DNA from: Candidatus Methanoperedentaceae archaeon
Lineage (GTDB): Archaea; Halobacteriota; Methanosarcinia; Methanosarcinales; Methanoperedenaceae
NCBI GenBank assembly: GCA_003104905.1
Contig: PQAS01000053.1
Coordinates: 62,001-126,000, forward strand
Length of the DNA: 64,000 bases
Reading direction: 5' to 3'
The notes beneath the pieces were generated by a model, which had not been told where the DNA came from, ran no database searches, and was given only the letters and a program-made list of their open reading frames with translations. Below, in pieces: positions 46,011-54,759 of the stretch (within the stretch, counting starts at the first letter, position 1; each line of letters starts with the position of its first letter). The translations under genes and the position numbers were made by a program.

Positions 46011-47306
46011 TTAAATAATTTTTCTCATCACAATTCCTTCCGCCACCTTGGGAAGGAAAAGCGTTGACTTCTGGGGGAAATTCTTCCCTTCGATAAATGC
46101 TTTTCTCTCTACATCTTTGATTGAGAATGGGTTTAATAGAAAAGCAGCCTGATACTCCTTTGAATCCACCCGTGCAATGGCTTCATCAGGACTTGCATTA
46201 AAAAACACATCGTCTAAAGGTTTACCCCGGATGACAGGATTTATCAACCATTCATGAAGAACGATCAGGTCAAGTCCCACAATTTCTTTTTTTTGTCTTG
46301 AAAGTTCATGGACAGCCAATTCATCTGCCCTGAGGATGCTGAATTTTTTCCCGTCATACATGCCAAGCTTAATATCAAATTCACTTCTGCGATTCCTGAG
46401 CCGGGAATAGAATTCTTCATCGTTGGTATCGCTTTCCCAGTCTATCGAAAAATTCTCCCTTATTTTTTGCCTGAGTTCCTGCTCACTGAAATTTCGCACT
46501 GCCCTGTGCCATGGCAATAGTAAGAGCGCCCTGTCACCTCCTTCCATCAGCATCATCATTGTATATTCAATACCATCCTTTTCACGTAAGAGATTTGATG
46601 CGCTATACCTGTGGTGGCCGTCAAGTATGAGAAGTTTAAGACCCGAAACAATCTTTGTGATCTTCTGAATAATTTTTTTATCGGTTATTTCCCATAATAA
46701 ATGACGGCTGCCTTTCAGGGTAACATCAATAACTGGAGGCCTATTCGGATCTGGAACAAAATCAGGGCGCTTAAAACCCAGGTATTTCTCGAAAATATTA
46801 TTCAAATCATGGTCTGGCATACTATATTCGGCTACAATGGGTGAAAAATTCATCATACTTGATTTCATCAACCTGTAGCGCTCATTGGAATTTACATTAA
46901 AAATATTTTCATGCCCCACGATATTCCCCTTTCCGAGTTCTTCGACTTTCACAAGAGAGACAAGACCTAATACAAAATACAGGCTTCTCCTGGAATTTTC
47001 AGGAAGCAGTGCCAGTATCTCTGGTGTCAGGGAATACATAATGCCGTAAATATAAAAAGCGGGTTTTTCTCGTTCTACGAGTATCTTTGAGGTGGTGAAA
47101 CGATTGAGTTCTTTTGTTGCATATTCAATAAATTCATCCCTGTCCATGTCTTTTCTTCGGGTTGTAACATGGATGATGTTATTTTTTTCATTTGCGAATT
47201 TCTGGTAATTAGCAGTATCAATAGTGTCATAAACAGGGCAAACCAGTTTATCTATTTGCATTTCCGGATTAAGTATCGTCGCTTTAAAAGGTCGAATTTC
47301 TAACAT
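46011..47306 (-). CDS. DUF1015 family protein
   Basis: 431 residues. The N-terminus (IRPFKATILNPE, CPVYDTID) and the central LILDGHHRYSASNLL motif identify DUF1015, a widespread family of unknown activity whose DGHHR segment resembles that of ParB/SerK-type proteins that use ATP to phosphorylate free serine. The catalytic role here is inference. There is no clear ribosome-binding site at the ATG. It sits between dacZ upstream and DUF373 downstream on the same strand. Confidence 0.88.
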   Translation of the reverse strand: MLEIRPFKATILNPEMQIDKLVCPVYDTIDTANYQKFANEKNNIIHVTTRRKDMDRDEFIEYATKELNRFTTSKILVEREKPAFYIYGIMYSLTPEILALLPENSRRSLYFVLGLVSLVKVEELGKGNIVGHENIFNVNSNERYRLMKSSMMNFSPIVAEYSMPDHDLNNIFEKYLGFKRPDFVPDPNRPPVIDVTLKGSRHLLWEITDKKIIQKITKIVSGLKLLILDGHHRYSASNLLREKDGIEYTMMMLMEGGDRALLLLPWHRAVRNFSEQELRQKIRENFSIDWESDTNDEEFYSRLRNRRSEFDIKLGMYDGKKFSILRADELAVHELSRQKKEIVGLDLIVLHEWLINPVIRGKPLDDVFFNASPDEAIARVDSKEYQAAFLLNPFSIKDVERKAFIEGKNFPQKSTLFLPKVAEGIVMRKII

Positions 47307-47444
47307 TGGTTAGTATCCTCAGGATTTCAGTATTTCTTTTTTTTCGGTACTCAAAGGTCAATATAGAACTTGAATGTTTCGAGAGCGCAAAATCCGGTTT
47401 TTTAACCTTATGAGGTCAGGGGGTAGGGAAGTCCCATGAGGAGA

Positions 47445-48194
47445 TCACGGTCTCACTGTTGCAGCCACAAGACCATTCCTGAATATCCTTATTACACCGC
47501 CGCTTTGCGAAACTACTATTCCTATCGATTCTGTCCTTTTGGTTATGGCTGCAACGGAATTGTGGCGTGTGCCCAGCCCTTTCTGAAGTTTTACCGTTCC
47601 CGTATCTATTGTAATATAACGTCCGGCAGCTTCTACTACTCCATCACCCGTTATCACGAACGCGCCGTCTAACTGTGCAAATTCTTTGATGTTATCGAGC
47701 ATATCAGGATTTGTAATCAATCTTTCCTCCCTTTTATATCCCTGGAATGGATTTAATATAAGCTGTCTGGATTTTGCCAGGACATTTGCAGAATCTCCCA
47801 GTATGAAAGCTGTGCCAATAGGGCGGCCTTCTCTTCCTTCGATACTTATTTCAAGTGCTATTTGTATCACAGCTTCAAAGACCGTTTCATTTACCCCTGT
47901 TCCTCTTAACAATCCGGTTATATCATCCCTGGCGCTTTCTTTAGCCTGGGGTTTTTTGATTTCAATGCGGCCTATTTCATTTTCAAGCAGGGATGCACGA
48001 TTATTGTAATAACTTATGAGGCTTCTGATAATACTTATTTCACTGAAGTCGTCCGTAATTTCGGTTGCATTCCTGAATTTTGTAATTGCCTTGAGGTAGA
48101 GTTCCATAGCCAGCTTATAGTCGCCCCTGCCATGAGCACTTTCAGCCTTTCTAATATCATTTCGCCCATCATCAAGAAGAACGTTTTTGCTCAA
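47445..48194 (-). CDS. dacZ: Diadenylate cyclase, archaeal DacZ type, with TPR/MIT-like N-terminus
   Basis: 249 residues. The C-terminal DisA_N domain has DGAFVI (from D176) and GTRHNSVA (208-215), the two catalytic motifs that make cyclic di-AMP from two ATP. Residues about 12-80 form helices with a TPR/MIT-like pattern (GDYKLAMELYLKAITKF, YYNNRASLLENEI). The start is TTG at 48194, supported by GTGATC six bases upstream. Cyclic di-AMP in archaea is tied to osmotic and potassium control; no target or phosphodiesterase is visible nearby. Confidence 0.92.
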   Translation of the reverse strand: MSKNVLLDDGRNDIRKAESAHGRGDYKLAMELYLKAITKFRNATEITDDFSEISIIRSLISYYNNRASLLENEIGRIEIKKPQAKESARDDITGLLRGTGVNETVFEAVIQIALEISIEGREGRPIGTAFILGDSANVLAKSRQLILNPFQGYKREERLITNPDMLDNIKEFAQLDGAFVITGDGVVEAAGRYITIDTGTVKLQKGLGTRHNSVAAITKRTESIGIVVSQSGGVIRIFRNGLVAATVRP

Positions 48195-48362
48195 TTCAGA
48201 TCACTTCAGTTTCCATTCGATAATTTCAATATAATATGCGCTCTATTAATATAAGGATAAAGGTAGAAGGCCCAATCCAAAAATTTTGATTGAATTGTTA
48301 TAAAAAAGATTTTTATATTATTAAATATGATAAGAACAGAAGTAAGCTAAGAATGGGGATTT

Positions 48363-48560
48363 ATGGTTATTGAATTGATTGACTGTATCCATTGTGGTTT
48401 TAAATTTTGGATAGATATTGAAAAACTTATGGAAGAAGGTGAAACCACTGCCACTCGAAATATCTCTGATCGCAGGAAACAAAAAAACAGGAATTTAAGG
48501 GCGGTCGATATTGTTTGCGCCAAATGCAATAAGACTTTCGAGTATAAGGTGAGATCATGA
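48363..48560 (+). CDS. Small zinc-ribbon protein
   Basis: 65 residues with CIHC near the N-terminus and CAKC near the C-terminus, about 42 residues apart, likely one zinc site with a basic middle (SDRRKQKNRN). A TATA box (TTTTATAT, 48311-48318) and GGGGA precede it. Its stop overlaps the start of the next gene (ATGA). Unrecognised family; it could bind nucleic acid or act as an adaptor for the membrane protein it is coupled to. Confidence 0.72.
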   Translation: MVIELIDCIHCGFKFWIDIEKLMEEGETTATRNISDRRKQKNRNLRAVDIVCAKCNKTFEYKVRS

Positions 48561-48997
48561 ATGAAGAGCCCCCTGTTATTTCACCTGAACCTAACGCATT
48601 CTGGAAGGAAAATGCAAAAAATCTGGTTAGTGAATCGATCGCAACGGTCGAGGAAGTTGCAAAGCAGCTTATAACAGTGAATAGTGCTCTTGAAGCGCTT
48701 TATTTTACTGCAATTACTTTTTCCGATATAAAGGGAAATTTGACTTATTTAACGGGGGCAATTTATCTTTCTCCTGTCCTGCTATGGCTTCTAAGCCTCG
48801 TATTTGCTGTTCTTGTATTATCTCCAAAAAAATACGCTATCAACATAAATTCAAGCAGTGATTCCAAGGAAAGATTTATTGAAATAGTTTCAAGGAAGCA
48901 TTTGATGCTAAAGTGGTCTGAGCTTTTTCTTATCCTGAGCTTCATAGCTCTTTTTACTGCCCTGGCGCATTACTTGATGGCTGCTTCTGTAAATTGA
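48557..48997 (+). CDS. Two-helix membrane protein of unknown function
   Basis: 146 residues: a soluble amphipathic N-terminal part (about 1-60), a first membrane helix at about 73-95 (IYLSPVLLWLLSLVFAVLVL) and a second at about 120-143 (LFLILSFIALFTALAHYLM), with a soluble loop between. It is translationally coupled to the zinc-ribbon gene. A decayed copy of its last 20 codons occurs at 50362-50423, on the other side of the toxin-like pseudogene. The overall layout resembles small pore-forming effector proteins, but I cannot assign it to a family. Confidence 0.72.
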   Translation: MNEEPPVISPEPNAFWKENAKNLVSESIATVEEVAKQLITVNSALEALYFTAITFSDIKGNLTYLTGAIYLSPVLLWLLSLVFAVLVLSPKKYAININSSSDSKERFIEIVSRKHLMLKWSELFLILSFIALFTALAHYLMAASVN

Positions 48998-48999
48998 TA

Positions 49000-50226
49000 C
49001 TATTCTATCGTCGCAGAGGGCACCGGCGCAGAGCCCAGTCCCTCCAGCAATTGCCTGGCCAGAAAGTCGATTTCGGAGGCCGTTTGCCCCAACGCATGGC
49101 GAACGCCTGAGGCAGCGACCTGTTCGCCTGAAGTTGAACCGAGATGTTCTGTTCCCCGCGGAGCGATCACATGCGGGGGCGATTGTTGGAGCCCTTCGAC
49201 ATATCCCGGCCCGCTGCGTCCGGGATCGTAGGTGAATCGGCGCCCGTCGCTTAATACGAGTTGGTCGCGACCGGCCAGTCGCCCCTCACGCCATTCAAAG
49301 AACTGCGAGGTTGCTTCAGCGCCGCCCCGGGAATCGGATTTGATCTCGAAGGCATCATGAATGACCAGCCTCCCATTGCGTTCGCTCACGATCAGCCCAT
49401 CGCTGAACAGAACCGGAGTGTCGTGTCTGCCATCGCCCCGTACCCGGGCCACCCTGGTGTGGAATTCCACCCTGGCTCCAGGATGTTGCGTGCGGACTTC
49501 GGCCAGCCGACGAGTGATTATCGGTCGGGACGATCCCACAGATTGGGTGAGTCACGCAGCACGGTCAGGTCGGCGGTCAGCATCTGGTCGGAGTAGGTCG
49601 CAGGTCGCGTGCCCGGTGGCGGAGCTTCTCTTTCCGCAGCGGGATGCGCCCCCTCCTCTCCGGGCCGTTCCGATCGGCCCCGCACTGCCCGGCTGCCGAG
49701 GCGAGCGGCCAAATCGATCTCGTCGTCATTTCGCGCATAACCCGCCACATTGGCCACATCGCCGAGCCATGCCGAAAACTGCAAGGCCTGATACATAAAA
49801 GCTCCCGCCCCCACCGGAGGCAACAGTCGGGCGGCGTACCCGATCCCGATGCCCACCAGTTGATTTTGCGCCTCGCCTAGTGGATCCTGACGAATCCGCA
49901 CCCATTCGGAAAGAATCGGGCAAAGGTTGCCCGTGGTCCGGAAGTACATGGATTGCGTCTTCCACTATGGGGCTAACGGTGATGATACCGGCTGATTGGG
50001 TCTGAATGAGGTGTTCTTCCTTAGACATCTGTTGTATCTTTGTTGTTGCGGCTGCCCCTGATTTGAGAAGTCTACCTACCGCCTGATTCCCGATGTTTCT
50101 CTGGAGAAAAAGGACCTGCTCAACAGGCGAGCTAATGAATTGAGAGAGTTCTGTCTTTTGCGTTTGAGCCTTGTTATCTATCTTAGCTTCGGGCTTTTTG
50201 GCGGGAGCATTGACTTTCTCGTTCAA
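49000..50226 (-). pseudogene. Broken injection-system cargo-like toxin (nuclease-type C-terminus), GC-rich
   Basis: Three minus-strand frames together read as one gene of about 400 residues. The N-terminal leader (from ATG 50226; SQFISSPVEQVLFLQRNIGN followed by QAVGRLLKSG) matches the leader seen on extracellular contractile injection system cargo, usually ahead of DUF4157. The middle continues in a second frame (DPLGEAQNQLVGIGIGYAAR, to the TAA at 49518). The end is a third frame from about 49539 (RLAEVRTQHPGARVEF, then LFSDGLIVSERNG and FEIKSDSRGGAEATSQFFEW). The D...ExK arrangement suggests a PD-(D/E)xK nuclease. From about 49980 downward the GC content rises sharply (38 of 60 in 49441-49500 against 27 of 60 in 50101-50160). 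It is either a pseudogene or carries sequencing indels. Confidence 0.65.
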
Positions 50227-50361
50227 TTATTATCCTCATTCATTCTGGTTGATTATCCGTGCCATATTTTGTTTCTAAAGAACGCTGAAAAATAGTTCTT
50301 TTCGATCAGTTTTCATGACTGGAAAAGTGGCTGCAGCTTACTGGTATCGCACAAAAAAATA

Positions 50362-50423
50362 ATTGATGCTCAGGTTTATTCCTTATCCTAAGCTTCATAG
50401 CGCTGATGCCCTTCTTATATTAA
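50362..50423 (+). repeat. Decayed partial copy of the two-helix membrane protein gene end
   Basis: A 60-base stretch matches the end of the gene at 48557-48997: both contain TTGATGCT followed shortly by CTTATCCT, then AGCTTCATAGC. Read in the same sense it encodes LFLILSFIAL, then TAA, versus the identical LFLILSFIAL in the intact gene. The toxin-like pseudogene lies between the two copies. The stop overlaps the 3' end of the beta-helix gene. Confidence 0.6.
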
Positions 50424-53400
50424 ACCAGACAGGACCATGACAATGAGCAGAATATATATGCCCGTGAATATCCAGGGCACATACTCCTCAAGGAGTGAAT
50501 AATTCAAATATGGATTTTCTTTATTCTCCTCCATGATCCTGTTTTCGGAATAATGCAATTCCATTGGTAATTTCGATTCGATTTCATGAATTAATGCAAG
50601 TTTCACTGAATTAAACTGGCGATTATGGCTCGATAAGGTTCCCCATGTTATTGAGACCAGAAAACCTGCAAATAGCAGCAAATACTGCCACAAATAATGC
50701 GCATTAATAGACGCAAATCCGAATAGCACTCCAAATATTGTTACAAAAATTGAATTGAATATCAAGAAATAATTATTTATATATTGCTGTCTTTCTCTTA
50801 GTTTATCAGCAGTAATCACATACAATTTATACTGCTCCAAAAGATATTCATAATATTTTGCCCCATATGCTTCTTGTGATGTTACAACGAATTTTTCTGA
50901 AGATATTGATTTAATGGGTTTCGCGCCTGAAACACCAAGTACAATGATGATCAATCCCAGAATCAGGGCTAATACTATAAGGATGTAATTCCAGGAGACA
51001 GTTGGACCGGAAGCCGGAGTACTTGTTGGTGAAATACCTTCAGCTGTTTCTCTTTCCGGAGTGATGTTTGGTGTTGGAGTAATCTGTTCTTGCGCGAGTG
51101 CAGCTTTTTCTCCGATCACCGCAAAATTGGAAAAGCCATCTGACCTGACTTCAAAATATGTATATGTATTATCTTTACTGATTTCTTTCGCTTCAAGGTC
51201 TATCCATTTGCTTCCATCCCATTTGTACATCTTGACATTACTGATGTTCTGTGAAGCTATCCATGAATTCTCTTCCCGGAATCTTATGAGCACATCTTTG
51301 ACATCATTCGTACCAGACCATATATTCTGGTAAAAATGCACTATTTCAGGCGCAGGTTCTCTTACGAGCCTGGATAGACCTTTAAGAAGTTCAACTCGAA
51401 TGGAAACATCGTTAATGACATTTTTGCCGTTAACAATTATTTCATATATTCCATATTGGAAAGAATATCTATAGGCAGAGGATGAATAATCATTGATATT
51501 TTTTGTTTCCGTTTCAAACTTTTCAATATTATCAAATGGTTCTTTTGTTATTACGCCGCCTCCTCCCACCCTTTCTCCACCACCGGAAGTTCCAGCACTT
51601 CCGATTGCAACTGCAGGGACTGCAAGTGCGAACACGGTCAGATGACTTGTGTTCACTGTGATAATGTTCAGCACCGTGTCTCTTGTAATTTTCATTTCAG
51701 GCTCTACATCTTCCCATATATTTTTTGATGAGTTATAATATTGTACCGTCAACTCATTTTCCCTGTCTTCAATGCCAAGCTTCCTTAATTGCTCATGAGT
51801 GTAGTTGAACCGGATCTGCGCATCAGGTATGAATCGAGTCTGAGGATCTGGAATTTCCGGATCACATATTGGTTCAAAAGTAATATTTTCTCCGCCAAAG
51901 TTATAATCAACGAGGAGATTAATGGAACGGTCCAATTTCTGCAGCCTATTTCTTTTGAATGTATTATTATTTATACAATTAAATGTTACTTTCGTATTAT
52001 GAAAAATAATGAGTGAGCTTGGAATCGGGATAATAGTATCATTAACAACAGGTATGACGAGATCTTTAATGATGGTCCCATTATCGATATAATCTGAAAA
52101 ATCGAATATTGTTGACCTGTCAATTTCCACAATTCTGGTTTCAGATACGTTGAAATTTCCATTCAGGTCCCTGGCATAGACCCTGAAACTGAAATTTCCG
52201 CTGAAAAGACCTGTCTTATTACCTTTATATAATATTTTTCCTTCATCGTTGGGTATTGATTCCATGAAGTTTGATTCATTAATTCCATCCCAGTTCAGGA
52301 TCACGGTATCAACCAGGGTATCCAGCGATACCATAACGCTAACATTACCGGTTTTATTGATGAAATTGTTTTCAGGGCTGAGAATACTGATATTGACCGG
52401 CCAAGTCAGATCCACTGAAAAATTAACCGTGCTGGAATTCCAGTTGCCTGCGCTATCATTTGCATATACTATCAGCGTATTTGCTCCCTTTGAAGCAACG
52501 ATCGTGGCATTCGGCACAAAGCTTGTATTGTTCCCGCCATTCAGGCTGTATAGCCAATTTTGGACCTCCTGATCTGCGGAAACGTTCAGAGGAATTACCG
52601 CCTTTGGATAGGTAATATTTTGTGGTGAAATAATTGAGGTGACAGGGGGTATATTATCAATACCCATTGGTGCAAAAATGCTGAAACTGGTTATATTCGC
52701 ATATACATAGTTATTTTCTTTATTGACGTCATTTATTCCACTCACCTGCGACCAGGAATCGCCATTATATTCCCACATGCGAAGTGTGGATTCATTCAGG
52801 GTGGAAAGGTCGGTATGGTCATAACTCATATTCAGGAAAATCCAGGAATCAGCGCTCGTATTGGAAACGCCTACATATTTGCCTATGTTGTGATATACGC
52901 TCCCCTGAGGATCACTTGGCGCTGCAATGGATGAATTTATTGCCACATCTTTGCCTTTAAAGGATATTGTCTGGTTAATATTGAGATCAAGTATTTCATT
53001 ATTTATCGAGCCTGAGGCCGAGAAGAATCCGGAGTAATAGTTTTTAGAAGCGTTGTTACCATTAAAAATATTATCACTTGAATTGAATAAATATATGCCA
53101 GTGTCTAGATTCGATGTTATGATGTTGTCACTCAGATTGTTGTTGCTGGAAGATTCCAGAGTGAAGCCGTTATTTTTGTTATTTGATGCATTGTTACCGG
53201 TAAGCGTGTTGTTGCTGGAAGTGCTTAGACGAATGCCATAACCGTCGTGTTCGCCGCTATAGTAGTCTTCTCCACGGGCGTTGTTCGAATTGGCAATGTT
53301 ACTTTCCAGCATGTTGTTGTCGGAAGATGACATATATATGCCGTCACCATTGTCGTTTGATGCATTGTTTTCGCTCAGCTTGTTGTCTTTGGAAGAGAAG

Positions 53401-54551
53401 AGATATATTCCGTCACCAAGGTTATTTGATGCATTATTTCCGTTGATCGTGTTGTTGCTGGAATAGGAGAGATATATTCCATGGATTAATGATGAACTTG
53501 TGAAGTCGACACCATTATTGGATACATTGTTTCCGCTCAGTTTGTTGTTACCTGAAGAGGAGAGATAAATACCGGTGTTATCGTTTGAACTGACTTTGTT
53601 GCTGGTCAAAGTGTTATTGCTGGAAGCAATGAGGTGTATTCCATGGCCGTCAGCAATGGGAGTTGGCGTTGGAGTGGAACTTGGTAAGAAGTTGGCCTGG
53701 TTAGAGCTGGCAGTATTTGAACTAAGGTTATTGTCGTTTGATGAATATAGATATATGCCGTTATCGTCGTTCAAACTGGCATTGTTGCGGTTGAGCGTGT
53801 TTTTGTGGGAATATTCCAAAAATATACCGCTTCCGGTTTGAGAATCTTCGTTCGAGTTAGCAGTGTTTGAGCTAAGGTTGTTGTCATTGGAATATCTTAA
53901 ATAGATGCCATAACCGTTTCCAGATGCGTGGTTCCAATTAGCTATATTTTCATAAAGTGTATTATTATTTGAAGATTCCAGATAGATGCCAGAGCTATTT
54001 CCATAGTTAGCATTGTTCAAATTGGCCGTATTTTTATTAAGAGTGTTGTTGTTTGAAGATACCAGATAAATACCATAGCCATAAGAATCACCACCATTGT
54101 CTGAAGCATTATTTCCATTTATATTATTTCTAAAGGAATTGTTTAGATAGATGCCATAATTGTTGTTCAGTGCCGTGATGTTAATAAGGTTGCTGTCGCT
54201 GGTGGTGCCCAGATATATTCCATAGTTATAATTTGTTACAGTCAGGTTTTTAATGGTTACATTTGAAATCGATACTGTCGGATTAGAAATGAACACCCCA
54301 TTGCTACTACTGTATCCATCAATGGTAAAACCATTGCCATCAAAAATAACATCGCTTGTTGTGATCCTTATGCAGGTGTTCTCAGTGTTTATGTCACGTG
54401 TGAGCACATATTCTCCCCGATCTATGATCGTAGTACAACTAGTGATATTTCTTTGCGCCGCTGCAATGCCGGACAGCACTAAAACTGAAAAAACCAAAAT
54501 CGCTATCGCTATTCCAACATTATATACATTAAGACATTTGCCCTTCAACAT
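50415..54551 (-). CDS. Giant secreted beta-helix protein with PGF-pre-PGF and RipA-like membrane domain
   Basis: About 1378 residues (full frame 1382). A signal peptide is followed by a long NosD/CASH-type right-handed beta-helix (about 35-560) of 22-26-residue asparagine-rich turns such as SSNNTLNxN and GIYLxxS. Next come two Ig-like domains (SIISPQNITYPKAVIPLNVS and similar), then a PGF-pre-PGF domain (about 1030-1165; YQNIWSG, SWIASQNISNVKMYKWDG, SDGFSNFAVIGE). Instead of the usual PGF-CTERM signal there is a membrane helix (about 1194-1212) and a 160-residue C-terminal domain (YKLYVITADKLRERQQYINN, SSHNRQFNSVKLALIHEIES) with three more helices, like RipA-family octameric membrane proteins. 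The ATG at 54551 follows GGTGGT. Confidence 0.85.
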   Translation of the reverse strand: MLKGKCLNVYNVGIAIAILVFSVLVLSGIAAAQRNITSCTTIIDRGEYVLTRDINTENTCIRITTSDVIFDGNGFTIDGYSSSNGVFISNPTVSISNVTIKNLTVTNYNYGIYLGTTSDSNLINITALNNNYGIYLNNSFRNNINGNNASDNGGDSYGYGIYLVSSNNNTLNKNTANLNNANYGNSSGIYLESSNNNTLYENIANWNHASGNGYGIYLRYSNDNNLSSNTANSNEDSQTGSGIFLEYSHKNTLNRNNASLNDDNGIYLYSSNDNNLSSNTASSNQANFLPSSTPTPTPIADGHGIHLIASSNNTLTSNKVSSNDNTGIYLSSSGNNKLSGNNVSNNGVDFTSSSLIHGIYLSYSSNNTINGNNASNNLGDGIYLFSSKDNKLSENNASNDNGDGIYMSSSDNNMLESNIANSNNARGEDYYSGEHDGYGIRLSTSSNNTLTGNNASNNKNNGFTLESSSNNNLSDNIITSNLDTGIYLFNSSDNIFNGNNASKNYYSGFFSASGSINNEILDLNINQTISFKGKDVAINSSIAAPSDPQGSVYHNIGKYVGVSNTSADSWIFLNMSYDHTDLSTLNESTLRMWEYNGDSWSQVSGINDVNKENNYVYANITSFSIFAPMGIDNIPPVTSIISPQNITYPKAVIPLNVSADQEVQNWLYSLNGGNNTSFVPNATIVASKGANTLIVYANDSAGNWNSSTVNFSVDLTWPVNISILSPENNFINKTGNVSVMVSLDTLVDTVILNWDGINESNFMESIPNDEGKILYKGNKTGLFSGNFSFRVYARDLNGNFNVSETRIVEIDRSTIFDFSDYIDNGTIIKDLVIPVVNDTIIPIPSSLIIFHNTKVTFNCINNNTFKRNRLQKLDRSINLLVDYNFGGENITFEPICDPEIPDPQTRFIPDAQIRFNYTHEQLRKLGIEDRENELTVQYYNSSKNIWEDVEPEMKITRDTVLNIITVNTSHLTVFALAVPAVAIGSAGTSGGGERVGGGGVITKEPFDNIEKFETETKNINDYSSSAYRYSFQYGIYEIIVNGKNVINDVSIRVELLKGLSRLVREPAPEIVHFYQNIWSGTNDVKDVLIRFREENSWIASQNISNVKMYKWDGSKWIDLEAKEISKDNTYTYFEVRSDGFSNFAVIGEKAALAQEQITPTPNITPERETAEGISPTSTPASGPTVSWNYILIVLALILGLIIIVLGVSGAKPIKSISSEKFVVTSQEAYGAKYYEYLLEQYKLYVITADKLRERQQYINNYFLIFNSIFVTIFGVLFGFASINAHYLWQYLLLFAGFLVSITWGTLSSHNRQFNSVKLALIHEIESKLPMELHYSENRIMEENKENPYLNYSLLEEYVPWIFTGIYILLIVMVLSGLI

Positions 54552-54563
54552 TTTTACCACCAC

Positions 54564-54759
54564 TATTTATTTTCCACCAATTATCTGGCCATTTCGTTGC
54601 TTACCAGACACTTTTCTTCCAATGAACAACCCACATTCGTTCATAATGTTCCCACCAACCTGGAACAAATCCCCATGCTAACATGAGCATGTTTATTTAT
54701 ATGAACTGGTATATTCATATATATATAATTGCTGGTTCAAATGAAAAACCACCTGATTC
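54564..54759. other. Gap between caspase-FGE and beta-helix genes, with inverted repeat
   Basis: This is the only sizeable gap in the accessory gene run. It contains an ATATGAA/TTCATAT inverted repeat followed by alternating TA around 54700-54728, which could supply a promoter for the beta-helix gene. No gene is seen. Confidence 0.35.

Noticed and set aside
52249-53841. Several plus-strand frames opposite the beta-helix gene
   Set aside because: They mirror the asparagine-rich repeat codons and contain no independent protein features.
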